Shown: one piece after another, positions 45,237 to 54,255 of the stretch
Numbering within the stretch: the stretch's first letter is position 1
Layout of the letters: every line of letters begins with the position of its first letter
Source of the DNA: Pseudomonas sp. TH41
Lineage (GTDB): Bacteria > Pseudomonadota > Gammaproteobacteria > Pseudomonadales > Pseudomonadaceae
Length of the DNA: 64,000 nucleotides
Assembly: GCF_016650695.1 (NCBI RefSeq)
Contig: NZ_JAEKFH010000003.1
Span: 454,001 to 518,000, forward strand
Direction: 5' to 3'
Notes under the pieces: generated by a model
Databases searched by the model: none
The model's input: the letters and a program-made list of their open reading frames with translations, nothing else
Told to the model about the DNA's origin: nothing
Position numbers and translations under genes: made by a program

Positions 45237-47294
45237 TCAAACCAGATGCAACGCCGTCAACAGCATGTCGATCGCCTTGATGCCCACAAACGGCACCAAT
45301 ATCCCGCCCAATCCATAGATCAGCAGATTGCGCCGCAACAACGCCGCCGCACTCGCCGCCTGCACCCGCACCCCACGCAATGCCAACGGAATCAGCACCA
45401 CAATGATCAAGGCGTTAAACACAATCGCCGAGAGAATCGCGCTCTGGGGGCTGCTCAGGTGCATGACGTTGAGCACGCCCAGTTGCGGGTAGATCGAGGC
45501 GAACAGCGCCGGCAGGATCGCGAAGTATTTGGCCACGTCGTTGGCGATGGAAAAGGTCGTCAGCGCGCCGCGAGTCACCAGCAATTCCTTGCCGATCTGC
45601 ACCACGTCCAGCAACTTGGTCGGGTCGCTGTCGAGGTCGACCATGTTCGCCGCCTCGCGTGCCGCTTGCGTCCCGTCGTTCATCGCCATACCGACGTCTG
45701 CCTGCGCCAATGCGGGGGCGTCGTTGGCGCCGTCGCCACACATGGCGACCAGCCGACCGTCGTTCTGCTCGTGACGAATGCGCGCCAGCTTTTTCTCCGG
45801 CGTGGCTTCGGCCAGCACGTCATCGACACCTGCCTCGGCCGCAATCGCCGCAGCGGTCAACGGGTTGTCGCCGGTCACCATGACCGTGCGAATCCCCAGT
45901 TTGCGCAACTCGGCGAAACGCTCGCGGATGCCGGGCTTGACCACGTCCTTGAGGTGGATCGCGCCGAGCAATTTGCCGTCGGCGCAGACCAGCAATGGCG
46001 TGCCGCCACTCTGGGCGATCTTGTCGATTTCCCGGGACAGGGCCGGTGCGAGATCGGCGCGTTTCAGGCCGACGAAGGCCAGCAACGAATCCACTGCACC
46101 CTTGCGATACACGCGGCCCTGATAGTCGACACCGGACAACCGCGTCTCGGCGCTGAACGGCACTACAGTGAGCAACTCGGTTGCCGGCTCGGGTTGTGGA
46201 TGAGTCCCGCGCAGGTACTCGACGATGGATTTGCCTTCAGCCGTGTCATCGGCCAGCGAGGCGAACAACGCGCCCTCGGCCAGTTCCTTGGCATTGACGC
46301 CTGGTGCGGCATGGACCGCGGTGCAGCGACGGTTACCGAAGGTGATGGTGCCAGTCTTGTCCAGCAGCAGGACGTGCACGTCCCCGGCCGCTTCCACGGC
46401 ACGACCGGACTTGGCGATCACGTTCAGCCGTACCAGGCGGTCCATCCCGGCGATACCAATGGCCGACAACAAACCGCCGATGGTGGTCGGAATCAGCGTG
46501 ACCAATAACGCCACCAGGAACACCAGCGGCAGGCTGCCGTTAGCGAAGTGGGCGAACGGTTGCAGGGTCACGACCACCAGCAGGAAGATCAGGGTCAGGC
46601 CGATCAGCAGGATGTCGAGCGCGACTTCGTTCGGGGTTTTCTGGCGTTTGGCGCCTTCGACCAACGCGATCATGCGGTCCAGTGTCGACTCGCCAGGGTT
46701 GGCGGTGATGCGCACCAGCAGCCAGTCGGAAACCAGTCGGGTGTTGCCGGTAACGGCCGAACGGTCGCCACCGGATTCACGAATCACCGGCGCGGATTCA
46801 CCGGTAATCGCCGCTTCGTTGACGGCCGCGATGCCTTCGATCACCTCGCCATCGCCGGGGATCATTTCCCCGGCTTCGACGCGCACCACGTCGCCCTTGC
46901 GCAGGCTGGTGGCCGGCACCACTTGAAAGGTGCCGTTAGTGGTTTTACGGCGAGCACTCAAACCTTCGCTGCCGGCCTTGAGGCTGTCGGCGCGGGCCTT
47001 GCCGCGGCCTTCGGCCAAGGCTTCGGCGAAGTTGGCGAACAGCACGGTGAACCACAGCCACAGCGCGATTTGCGCGGCGACAAAGGTCGGTACGGCGCTG
47101 TCGGGAATGAAGCACAGCACGGTGGTCAGGATCGCGGTCAGTTCGACCACCAGCATCACCGGTGCACGCTGCAATTGCCGTGGGTCGAGCTTGACGAAGG
47201 CTTGCACCAGCGCCGGGCGCCAGAGGGCCGAGATCGCGGTTTTCGGTTGCTCCGGCGCCTTGGCGGCGACGGTTTTGGTTACGGGCATATTCAT
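45237..47294 (-). CDS. kdpB: Potassium-transporting P-type ATPase KdpB
   Basis: The 685-aa catalytic subunit has the P-type signatures TGES (actuator), DKTGT (phospho-Asp about residue 312) and [10 protein letters not shown] (hinge), with seven membrane helices. It hydrolyses ATP to drive K+ uptake through KdpA. Two adjacent ATGs exist; the second (47294) has the better spacing from AAGGAG. Ten bases separate it from kdpA. Confidence 0.97.
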   Translation of the reverse strand: MNMPVTKTVAAKAPEQPKTAISALWRPALVQAFVKLDPRQLQRAPVMLVVELTAILTTVLCFIPDSAVPTFVAAQIALWLWFTVLFANFAEALAEGRGKARADSLKAGSEGLSARRKTTNGTFQVVPATSLRKGDVVRVEAGEMIPGDGEVIEGIAAVNEAAITGESAPVIRESGGDRSAVTGNTRLVSDWLLVRITANPGESTLDRMIALVEGAKRQKTPNEVALDILLIGLTLIFLLVVVTLQPFAHFANGSLPLVFLVALLVTLIPTTIGGLLSAIGIAGMDRLVRLNVIAKSGRAVEAAGDVHVLLLDKTGTITFGNRRCTAVHAAPGVNAKELAEGALFASLADDTAEGKSIVEYLRGTHPQPEPATELLTVVPFSAETRLSGVDYQGRVYRKGAVDSLLAFVGLKRADLAPALSREIDKIAQSGGTPLLVCADGKLLGAIHLKDVVKPGIRERFAELRKLGIRTVMVTGDNPLTAAAIAAEAGVDDVLAEATPEKKLARIRHEQNDGRLVAMCGDGANDAPALAQADVGMAMNDGTQAAREAANMVDLDSDPTKLLDVVQIGKELLVTRGALTTFSIANDVAKYFAILPALFASIYPQLGVLNVMHLSSPQSAILSAIVFNALIIVVLIPLALRGVRVQAASAAALLRRNLLIYGLGGILVPFVGIKAIDMLLTALHLV

Positions 47295-47304
47295 CATTGA
47301 CTCC

Positions 47305-48999
47305 TTAGAAGCCCATGCTCAGATGTTCGGCGATCGGGCCCAACGCCAGGGTCGGCAGGAAGGTCAAACCGCCCACCAGCAAAATGGTCACGGTCAGCAA
47401 AGTCACGAACAACGGGCCGTGGGTCGGGAAGCTGTTCTGGCCAATCGGTGCGGTTTTCTTCATCGCCAGGCTGCCGGCCAGAGCCAGTACCGGGAGGATG
47501 TAACCGAAGCGACCGATCAACATACCCAGGCTCAGCATCAGGTTGTGAAACGGGGTGTTGGCGCTGAAGCCGCCAAACGCGGAGCCGTTGTTGGCGCTGG
47601 CCGAGGTGTAGGCGTACAGCAATTGACTGAAACCATGGGCACCGGGGTTGCTCACCGCTGCCACCGGGCCTGGCAAGCTGGCGGCAATCGCGCCGAGCAC
47701 CAGCACGCCGACCGGCATCACCAGCAAGGTCACCACCAGCAACTGGACTTCCTTGGCTTGCAGCTTCTTGCCGAGGTATTCCGGGGTGCGGCCGATCATC
47801 AGGCCGGCGAGGAACACCGCGATCAACACGTTGAGCAACATGCCGTAGAGCCCGGCACCGACGCCGCCGAAGATCACTTCGCCGACCATCATGTTGACCA
47901 GCGCGACCATGCCGGTCAGCGGGTTGAGGCTGTCGTGCATGGCGTTGACCGAACCATTGGACGCAGCCGTGGTGGTCACCGACCAGAGCACGGTGGCGGT
48001 GGTGCCGAAGCGCGCTTCCTTGCCTTCCAGCGGCGCGGTCTGTTCGACGGCGACATTGTTCAGCGTCGGGTTCGGTTGGTATTCAGCCCACAGCGAAGTG
48101 GCGCCGCCGATCAGGAACAATGCGAACATGCAGGCAACAATCGCACGGCTCTGACGCAAGTCTTTGACGTAGTGGCCGAAGGTGAACACCAGTGCCACCG
48201 GGATCAGAATGATCGAGGCCATCTCGAACAGGTTGCTCCATGCGGTCGGGTTCTCGAACGGGTGCGCCGAGTTGACGCCGAAGAAGCCACCGCCGTTGGT
48301 ACCCAGTTGCTTGATCGCAATCTGGCTCGCGGCCGGGCCGAGCGGGATCACCTGATCGACGCCTTGCATCGTCACGGCATTCACGTACTGCGCGAAGGTT
48401 TGCGGCACGCCCTGCCAGACCAGGTACAGCGCCAGCAGCAGGCACAGCGGCAGCAAGCCGTAGAGGGTGGCGCGGGTCATGTCGACCCAGAAGTTGCCGA
48501 GGGTCTTGGTCGATTTACGACCGATGCCGCGACACAGCGCAACCAACACGGCCAGGCCAGTGGCGGCACTGACGAAGTTCTGCACGGTGAGGCCGACCAT
48601 CTGACTGAGGTAACTCAGCGAAGCTTCACCGCTGTAGGCCTGCCAGTTGGTGTTGGTCATGAAGCTGACGGCGGTATTGAACGCCAGCGTCCACTCCTGA
48701 CCCGGCAGGTTTTGCGGGTTCAGCGGCAAGTGGTCCTGGAACAACAGGATCGCGAACAACAGCAAAAAGCCCGCAAGGTTGAAGGCGAGCAAGGCCAGGG
48801 TGTATTTCTGCCAGCTCTGTTCGGCCTGCGGGTCAACGCCGGCCACCCGATAACAACCGCGCTCCACTGGCCCGAGGATCGGTGTCAGCCAGGTGCGCTG
48901 GCCTTCCATCACCTTGTAGTAGAACCGCCCCAGAAACGGTGCCGGGATCAGCACCACGGCGAAGAAGGCGAGGATCAGCCAATAGTCATAACTGTGCAT
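47305..48999 (-). CDS. kdpA: Potassium-transporting ATPase subunit KdpA
   Basis: The 564-aa channel-like subunit has about ten membrane helices and the selectivity-filter-like loops ([46 protein letters not shown]). It starts at 48999 with AGGAG six bases upstream; the longer open frame covers kdpF and is not coding. It binds and conducts K+ in the inner membrane. Confidence 0.97.
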   Translation of the reverse strand: MHSYDYWLILAFFAVVLIPAPFLGRFYYKVMEGQRTWLTPILGPVERGCYRVAGVDPQAEQSWQKYTLALLAFNLAGFLLLFAILLFQDHLPLNPQNLPGQEWTLAFNTAVSFMTNTNWQAYSGEASLSYLSQMVGLTVQNFVSAATGLAVLVALCRGIGRKSTKTLGNFWVDMTRATLYGLLPLCLLLALYLVWQGVPQTFAQYVNAVTMQGVDQVIPLGPAASQIAIKQLGTNGGGFFGVNSAHPFENPTAWSNLFEMASIILIPVALVFTFGHYVKDLRQSRAIVACMFALFLIGGATSLWAEYQPNPTLNNVAVEQTAPLEGKEARFGTTATVLWSVTTTAASNGSVNAMHDSLNPLTGMVALVNMMVGEVIFGGVGAGLYGMLLNVLIAVFLAGLMIGRTPEYLGKKLQAKEVQLLVVTLLVMPVGVLVLGAIAASLPGPVAAVSNPGAHGFSQLLYAYTSASANNGSAFGGFSANTPFHNLMLSLGMLIGRFGYILPVLALAGSLAMKKTAPIGQNSFPTHGPLFVTLLTVTILLVGGLTFLPTLALGPIAEHLSMGF

Positions 49000-49007
49000 A
49001 GCCGCTC

Positions 49008-49097
49008 CTAGTTCCGGTCCGCGCGCAACAGCGCAACCAACAGATAAATGAACAGCCCCACTGCCAGCAGCAGTGACACCCCGTCCAGAACGCTCAT
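49008..49097 (-). CDS. kdpF: KdpF, small stabilising subunit (29 aa)
   Basis: A 29-aa single-helix peptide (MSVLDGVSLLLAVG..LLRADRN) lies directly before kdpA with GGAG upstream of its ATG. KdpF stabilises the KdpABC complex. Size, membrane span and position match the family. Confidence 0.93.
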   Translation of the reverse strand: MSVLDGVSLLLAVGLFIYLLVALLRADRN

Positions 49098-49187
49098 GGA
49101 AGTTCTCCGTGTTACGGCGTATTGCCGCGTGTGGAGTCATTGTCGGGAGGAAGGCTGTAAAGGAACGAGACCGAGGGCGTTGGCTGG

Positions 49188-49208
49188 GCATAAAGAAAGC
49201 GTAAAGAG
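49188..49208 (-). promoter_or_regulatory. Candidate KdpE-binding site upstream of kdpF
   Basis: Minus strand: CTCTTTACGCTTTCTTTATG, about 90 bases before the kdpF ATG. The T-rich paired TTTA blocks resemble the E. coli KdpE box. No other such sequence was seen in the region. Confidence 0.3.
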
Positions 49209-49244
49209 TGGGTTTACGCGGGGGTTACAGCGGTGTTCGGGCGA

Positions 49245-49319
49245 CCGCTATCGCGAGCAGGCTCGCTCCCACAGGGGAACGCATACTTATGTGGGAGTGA
49301 GCCTGCTCGCGATAGCGGC
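49245..49319. repeat. REP-type palindromic element (family 1 variant)
   Basis: CCGCTATCGCGAGCAGGCTC and GAGCCTGCTCGCGATAGCGG form inverted arms with a 30-base centre, upstream of the kdp promoter region. The 49320-49551 stretch has no other recognisable feature. Confidence 0.88.
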
Positions 49320-49551
49320 ATAACAGGCACCAAAGCCCCAACTGAATGCATAAAAAATGCATCTTCATGCTGACGGTGCAGTTGCACGCGGATACACCGG
49401 CCGACGCGATGTAGACCGGGTTGAAAACAGCGCAGGTAGCGCGGTCATATCAGGCATAGAATGGAACCACTGCGAAATCCCATCGCTCAAAGTGGTATGC
49501 ACCATCGATTGGTGAAACCCTCGCCAGTCGCCTGCCTTCAAGGAGAGCCCT

Positions 49552-49719
49552 ATGCCCTGGTATGCCTGGTTGATTCTGGTCGTTGCAATCGGCTCGATCG
49601 TTGGCGGTTTGATGATGTTGCGTGACACCGCCACCAAGGTCGATCTGACCGATGAGCAACGTAAACGCGTCGCCGAACGCAATGCGGAAATGGACGCCAA
49701 GGAAGCGCAGGACCGCTGA
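49552..49719 (+). CDS. DUF2897-type small membrane protein (55 aa)
   Basis: The ATG at 49552 has AAGGAG seven bases upstream. The product starts MPWYAWLILVVAIGSIVGGL (one membrane helix) and continues with a charged helix (DLTDEQRKRVAERNAEMDAK) to residue 55. It fits the DUF2897 family of small single-span proteins. A terminator follows. Function unknown. Confidence 0.8.
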   Translation: MPWYAWLILVVAIGSIVGGLMMLRDTATKVDLTDEQRKRVAERNAEMDAKEAQDR

Positions 49720-49725
49720 CTCAAA

Positions 49726-49762
49726 AAATCGTCCGAAGGCTCGAACAGCTTTCGGACGATTT
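49726..49762. terminator. Terminator between the DUF2897 gene and the convergent binding-protein gene
   Basis: The stem AAATCGTCCGAA / TTCGGACGATTT lies between two convergent genes, just past the stop of the DUF2897-type gene, and may serve both directions. Confidence 0.75.
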
Positions 49763-49778
49763 GCAACTCCACGCACGC

Positions 49779-50579
49779 TCAGCTATCCGGGATGGGCACT
49801 ACGGTGATTTTGTACGGCTCGAAAATCTTCAGCATCTGACCCTTGTCGCGCAACCCTTGCAGCAACTGACCGAATGCCTCGCCACTGATCGGTGCAGTCG
49901 GGCGGAGGATCGCGTAGTGGTGATAGACCTGATCGATGCGCTCGGACACCAGTAACTGATCGGCGACTTTTTCGTTGCGCAAGAAGTAATCGCTCAGATA
50001 AGAGCGCGTTACCAGGGCAATGTCTGCACGCCCGCGCAGCACCATCAGCAGGTTACTGTCATGGGAGTACGTCAACGTGGCGTTGTAATTTTGCGCGAGG
50101 AACTTTTGATCGGCGTTGAAGTTGGCGAATTCGTAGTGATAGCCACTGAACAGCGCCAGGCGCTTGCCAGCGAGGTCGTTAAAATAGCTCTGCTGGCGAT
50201 CGGGCAGGCGTTGCGCGACAAAAATTTCGGCGTCTTCCAGGCCCATGTCGACGTTAGTGTGGGGGATGTCCTTCCAGCCCCAGTCCGGGTTTTCGAAAAT
50301 CGCCATGTCCACCCGCCCCTCCTTGAAGTCACCGAAGCGCCGGGGAATCGAAGTGGGTACCAACACGAACTTATACGTAGTTTGCGAGGCATTGAGTGCC
50401 TCGACCAGCTGCGGCAGCAACCCCGTGTCGACACCGGATTCCGGGCGCACGGTGTAAGGCGGGAAATGGGCGGCACCGATCCGCACCAGTTGTGCGGCCT
50501 GGGAGGGCAATACCCACAACGCCGCGAGCGCGGCCAGTAAAAGCGGCGAAGCCGTCCGAATTGGCGAAGACATCAACAC
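49779..50579 (-). CDS. Periplasmic substrate-binding protein (SBP family 3 type)
   Basis: The 266-aa product has a signal peptide ending LPSQAAQ and a family-3-like fold (IGAAHFPPYTV, DMAIFENPDWGW, LAGKRLALFSGYHYEF). No permease or ATPase genes are adjacent, so it may be an orphan binding protein or a sensor-like protein. The GTG at 50579 has a perfect GGGGAG-TAGGTC spacing; an ATG six bases later is the alternative. Confidence 0.82.
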   Translation of the reverse strand: MLMSSPIRTASPLLLAALAALWVLPSQAAQLVRIGAAHFPPYTVRPESGVDTGLLPQLVEALNASQTTYKFVLVPTSIPRRFGDFKEGRVDMAIFENPDWGWKDIPHTNVDMGLEDAEIFVAQRLPDRQQSYFNDLAGKRLALFSGYHYEFANFNADQKFLAQNYNATLTYSHDSNLLMVLRGRADIALVTRSYLSDYFLRNEKVADQLLVSERIDQVYHHYAILRPTAPISGEAFGQLLQGLRDKGQMLKIFEPYKITVVPIPDS

Positions 50580-50668
50580 GACCTACTCCCCGAAAAATAC
50601 GCATCAATGCATTCAAACCAGGCGGTTGCGCCCAGTTAGCCAGTATCCCGCGGGCCTACACAACCTTA

Positions 50669-51292
50669 TTACCGCTCTTCCAGCACCAGAATCAAGGCCT
50701 CATCGGCCAATTGATCGAGGCTCATGCTGCCACCGGCGCGAAACCAAGTGGTGGTCCAGGACAATGCACCGGTCAGAAAACGGCGGGTGATGAACACATC
50801 GCCGCGGATAAAACCGGCGTTCTTGGCCTCGCCCAACACCTGCAACCAGATGTCCTCATAAATGTCGCGCAACGCCAATACCTGCGCCTGCCCGTCTTCG
50901 GACAGCGAGCGCCACTCATAGACCAACACCGCCATGGCCTCGCCGCTGCCGCCCATGATCGACTGCAACTCACAGCGAATCAGCGCCAATACCCGCTCGC
51001 GCACGTTGGTTGACTCGGCCAGGGCCGCGCGCATCAATGCTGTGTTGTAGCGAATGGTCTCCTCCATCACCGCCCGCAAGATCTCGTCCTTGCTTTTGAA
51101 GTGATGAAAAATGCTGCCCGACTGAATGCCGACGGCGCCGGCAAGATCGCGCACGGTGGTGCGCTCAAAACCTTTGTTGCGAAACAGGTGAGCCGCCACT
51201 TGCAGCAGTTTGCCACGGGCGCTGTCCGGGTCGGTCAATTGGCCGTTGTCGACCAGTTCGCGCATGACCTTCAGGGCTTTTTGCTCGTCCAC
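50669..51292 (-). CDS. atuR: TetR-family repressor AtuR
   Basis: The 207-aa regulator starts at a GTG with AGGAGAGAACGG upstream. It has a TetR helix-turn-helix (TVRDLAGAVGIQSGSIFHHFKSKDE split over about 40-60) and a ligand domain of about 140 aa. It is divergent from atuA, as in P. aeruginosa, where AtuR represses the atu operon and is reported to bind inverted repeats in this intergenic region. Two candidate sites are present here at 51477 and 51520. Confidence 0.85.
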   Translation of the reverse strand: MDEQKALKVMRELVDNGQLTDPDSARGKLLQVAAHLFRNKGFERTTVRDLAGAVGIQSGSIFHHFKSKDEILRAVMEETIRYNTALMRAALAESTNVRERVLALIRCELQSIMGGSGEAMAVLVYEWRSLSEDGQAQVLALRDIYEDIWLQVLGEAKNAGFIRGDVFITRRFLTGALSWTTTWFRAGGSMSLDQLADEALILVLEER

Positions 51293-51335
51293 CCGTTCTC
51301 TCCTACAGTCGATCAATCAAATGCGCCGCTTATTA

Positions 51336-51436
51336 TGTAGGAGCGAGCTTGCTCGCGATGGACGTTAACGATGACGCGTGCAACCTGAATGAACGCGACA
51401 TCCTCTCGTCCTTCGCGAGCAAGCTCGCTCCTACAG
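51336..51436. repeat. REP-type palindromic element (family 1)
   Basis: TGTAGGAGCGAGCTTGCTCG and CGCGAGCAAGCTCGCTCCTA form inverted copies between atuR and the atuA operators. It sits inside the regulatory region. Confidence 0.9.
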
Positions 51437-51476
51437 TTTCGCGGGGTAGCGCGGGCAATTTAAGCTGGCCGGAGCA

Positions 51477-51494
51477 ACCAAGCAAGCGCTCGGG
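51477..51494. promoter_or_regulatory. Second, imperfect AtuR-type operator
   Basis: ACCAAGC-AAGC-GCTCGGG matches five of seven positions in the right arm of the palindrome at 51520, in the same intergenic region and 43 bp away (about four helical turns). Confidence 0.5.
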
Positions 51495-51519
51495 AAGAAG
51501 ATACTTCAGCCGTTTACAA

Positions 51520-51537
51520 ACCAAGCGCTTGCTTGGT
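51520..51537. promoter_or_regulatory. AtuR-type operator upstream of atuA
   Basis: ACCAAGC-GCTT-GCTTGGT is a perfect 7-bp inverted repeat with a four-base centre, 31 bases before the atuA ATG. TetR-type operators have this form. Confidence 0.65.
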
Positions 51538-51567
51538 AGTCTCGAAACACTTCTGTCGGAGGTGGCT

Positions 51568-53370
51568 ATGCAGTTGACTGTGCCTGAAACAATCCGCATC
51601 GGGTGCGCCAGCGCGTTCTGGGGCGACACCTCAACCGCCGCCGCGCAACTGGTGGAAGGCGGGCGTCTGGACTATCTGGTGTTCGACTATCTGGCCGAAA
51701 TCACGATGTCGATCATGGCCGGCGCGCGGATCAAAGATCCCCAGGCCGGCTACGCCAGTGACTTCATCGAAACCCTCAGCCCGTTGTTGGGGCAACTCGC
51801 CGAACAAAAAATCCGGGTGATCAGCAATGCCGGCGGAGTCAACCCGAAAGCCTGCGCCGCCGCCCTGCAAGCGGCCTGCGACAAGGCCGGGGTGCCACTG
51901 AAAATCGCGGTGCTGCTGGGTGATGACCTGCAACCGCAGCTCAAACAGTTGGGCAGCAGCGGCATTCAAGAAATGTTCACTGGCGCGCCACTTCCACCGA
52001 TGTGCGTCTCGACCAACGCCTACCTCGGCGCGCCTGGCATCGTCGAAGCCCTGCGTCTGGGGGCGGACATTGTGATTACCGGGCGCGTGGTCGACAGCGC
52101 CGTGGTCAGCGCCGCGCTGGTGCATGAGTTCGGTTGGTCGTGGCGTGACTACGACAAACTCGCCCAAGCCGCACTCGCCGGCCACATCATCGAATGCGGT
52201 GCCCAATGCACGGGCGGCAACTTCACCGATTGGCGCGACGTGCCCGACTACGAACACATCGGATTCCCCATCGTCGAAGTCAGCGCCGACAGCCAATTCA
52301 TCGTCAGTAAACCTGAAGGCTCCGGCGGGCTGGTCACGCCACTGACGGTGGGTGAGCAGATGCTCTATGAAATCGGTAATCCACAGGCCTATCTGCTGCC
52401 CGACGTGGTCTGCGATTTCACTCAAGTCAAACTCCAGCAACAAGGCAAAAACGCGGTTCAGGTGCACGGCGCAAAAGGTTTGCCGCCGACTGATCAGTAC
52501 AAGGTCAGCGCGACCTGGCCCGACGGTTTCCGCTGCACCGCCAGTTGCCTGATCGCCGGGATCGATGCGGTCGACAAGGCCAGGCGCGTCAGCGAAGCAA
52601 TCATCAACAAGACCTCGGAGATCTTCAGCCAGCGCGGCTGGGCGCCCTATAGCGAGGTGAGCATCGAGTTGCTGGGCAGCGAGGCCACCTACGGTCCCCA
52701 CGGCCAGCGCCAGGACAGCCGTGAAGTGGTGATCAAACTCGCCGTGCGCCATCCGGGCAAACCGGCTCTGATGGTGTTCTCCCGGGAAATCGCCCAGGCC
52801 GCCACCGGCATGGCACCGGGGCTGACCGGCATTGTCGGCGGACGGCCAACGGTGTATCCGCTGATCCGACTGTTCTCGTTCCTGATCGACAAAACGGCCT
52901 GCACGCTGGAAATTGATCTCATGGGCCAGCGTCATCCGTGCGCCTTGCCTGCCCTCGATGTGCTCGACACCGCCGACTTGCCGGTGCCGTTCGAGCCACC
53001 CAAGCCCACCGGTCTGGCCGACGCCAGCGTGGCCCTGATAAAACTCGCGGTGGCACGGTCCGGCGACAAAGGTAATCACAGCAACATCGGCGTCATGGCC
53101 CGCGATCCCGAGTACTTGCCGTGGATCGCCGAAGCACTGAGGCCGGAGGTGATCGTCGACTGGATGAGTCATGTCCTTGACCCGGTCCACGGACGTGTCG
53201 AACGCTGGTATTTACCGGCAACCCACAGCCTGAATTTTCTGCTGGAAAACGCCCTCGGTGGCGGTGGCATGGCCAGCCTGCGGATCGATCCACAAGGCAA
53301 AGCCTTCGCCCAACAACTGCTGGAAATCCAGATTCCGGTGCCTCAGCGCATCGCCGACCAGATCAACTAG
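51568..53370 (+). CDS. atuA: AtuA, acyclic terpene utilisation protein (DUF1446)
   Basis: The 600-aa protein starts at 51568 with GGAGG upstream; the long open frame before it runs through a REP and the operators and is not coding. It belongs to the AtuA/DUF1446 family (RIGCASAFWGDT, NAGGVNPKACA, ITGRVVDSAVV). It is required for growth on citronellol/geraniol in P. aeruginosa; its catalytic role is not settled. It is first in the atu operon. Confidence 0.9.
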   Translation: MQLTVPETIRIGCASAFWGDTSTAAAQLVEGGRLDYLVFDYLAEITMSIMAGARIKDPQAGYASDFIETLSPLLGQLAEQKIRVISNAGGVNPKACAAALQAACDKAGVPLKIAVLLGDDLQPQLKQLGSSGIQEMFTGAPLPPMCVSTNAYLGAPGIVEALRLGADIVITGRVVDSAVVSAALVHEFGWSWRDYDKLAQAALAGHIIECGAQCTGGNFTDWRDVPDYEHIGFPIVEVSADSQFIVSKPEGSGGLVTPLTVGEQMLYEIGNPQAYLLPDVVCDFTQVKLQQQGKNAVQVHGAKGLPPTDQYKVSATWPDGFRCTASCLIAGIDAVDKARRVSEAIINKTSEIFSQRGWAPYSEVSIELLGSEATYGPHGQRQDSREVVIKLAVRHPGKPALMVFSREIAQAATGMAPGLTGIVGGRPTVYPLIRLFSFLIDKTACTLEIDLMGQRHPCALPALDVLDTADLPVPFEPPKPTGLADASVALIKLAVARSGDKGNHSNIGVMARDPEYLPWIAEALRPEVIVDWMSHVLDPVHGRVERWYLPATHSLNFLLENALGGGGMASLRIDPQGKAFAQQLLEIQIPVPQRIADQIN

Positions 53371-53382
53371 AGGACTGCCGCC

Positions 53383-54252
53383 GTGGCCTACGATTCGATT
53401 TTCAAAGCCGATTTGTTTGCTGGCCAAAACATCATCGTCACCGGTGGCGGAAGCGGCATCGGCCGTTGCACCGCCCATGAGCTGGCGGCCCTCGGTGCCC
53501 ATGTGCTGCTGGTGGGACGTAATGCCGACAAACTGAAAACCGTCGCCGCCGAGATTGCCGAGGACGGTGGCAAGGCTGACTGGAAGACCTGTGATATTCG
53601 CGATGAAGAAGCCGTCAAGCATCTGGTCAGCGAACTGATCCGCAAGCACGGACCGATCCACGGGCTGGTCAACAATGCCGGCGGACAGTTCCCCTCCCCA
53701 TTGGCCTCGATCAATCAGAAGGGTTTCGAAACCGTGATGCGCACCAACCTGGTGGGCGGTTTCCTGATGGCCCGGGAAGTGTTCAACCAATCCATGAGCC
53801 AGCACGGCGGTGCGATCGTCAACATGCTCGCCGACATGTGGGGCGGCATGCCCGGGATGGGGCACTCGGGCGCGGCGCGCTCGGGCATGGATAACCTGAC
53901 CAAAACGGCTGCGTTTGAATGGGGCTACGCCGGGGTGCGGGTCAACGCAGTGGCGCCGGGCTGGATCGCGTCCAGCGGCATGGACACCTACGAAGGCGCG
54001 TTCAGAGCGGTGATTCCGACCTTGCGCGAACACGTGCCGCTCAAACGCATCGGCACCGAATCGGAGGTCAGCGCGGCGATCGTTTTCCTGCTCAGTCCGG
54101 CCGCGGCATTTGTCAGCGGCAGCACTTTGCGCATCGACGGTGCCGCCAGCCTCGGCGGGCGCGCCTGGCCGATCCACAAGGCGCAGAACAGCGCGTCCTA
54201 TAACGGCTTTCACCGCGCTTACCTTCCGGATGTGCTCAAGGACAAGGAATAG
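53383..54252 (+). CDS. atuB: AtuB, short-chain dehydrogenase/reductase
   Basis: The 289-aa SDR begins at a GTG (GAGG nine bases upstream) 12 bases after atuA. The nucleotide-binding motif is TGGGSGIG (about 21-28) and the NNAGG motif is present. Where classical SDRs have YxxxK, it reads HSGAARSGMDNLTK, so the Tyr and Lys are not at the usual positions. The same pattern occurs in PECR-like enoyl/dienoyl-CoA reductases. A CoA-linked reductase role is therefore plausible (inference). Confidence 0.87.
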   Translation: MAYDSIFKADLFAGQNIIVTGGGSGIGRCTAHELAALGAHVLLVGRNADKLKTVAAEIAEDGGKADWKTCDIRDEEAVKHLVSELIRKHGPIHGLVNNAGGQFPSPLASINQKGFETVMRTNLVGGFLMAREVFNQSMSQHGGAIVNMLADMWGGMPGMGHSGAARSGMDNLTKTAAFEWGYAGVRVNAVAPGWIASSGMDTYEGAFRAVIPTLREHVPLKRIGTESEVSAAIVFLLSPAAAFVSGSTLRIDGAASLGGRAWPIHKAQNSASYNGFHRAYLPDVLKDKE

Positions 54253-54255
54253 CCC

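Noticed and set aside
46930..49011. 693-aa plus-strand frame opposite kdpA/kdpB
   Set aside because: The minus strand carries unmistakable kdpF, kdpA and kdpB; the plus frame is Gln/His/Arg-rich, as expected from antisense codons.
51631..53190. 519-aa minus-strand frame opposite atuA
   Set aside because: Antisense to a recognisable AtuA with a good start; composition is His/Asp-rich and resembles no family.
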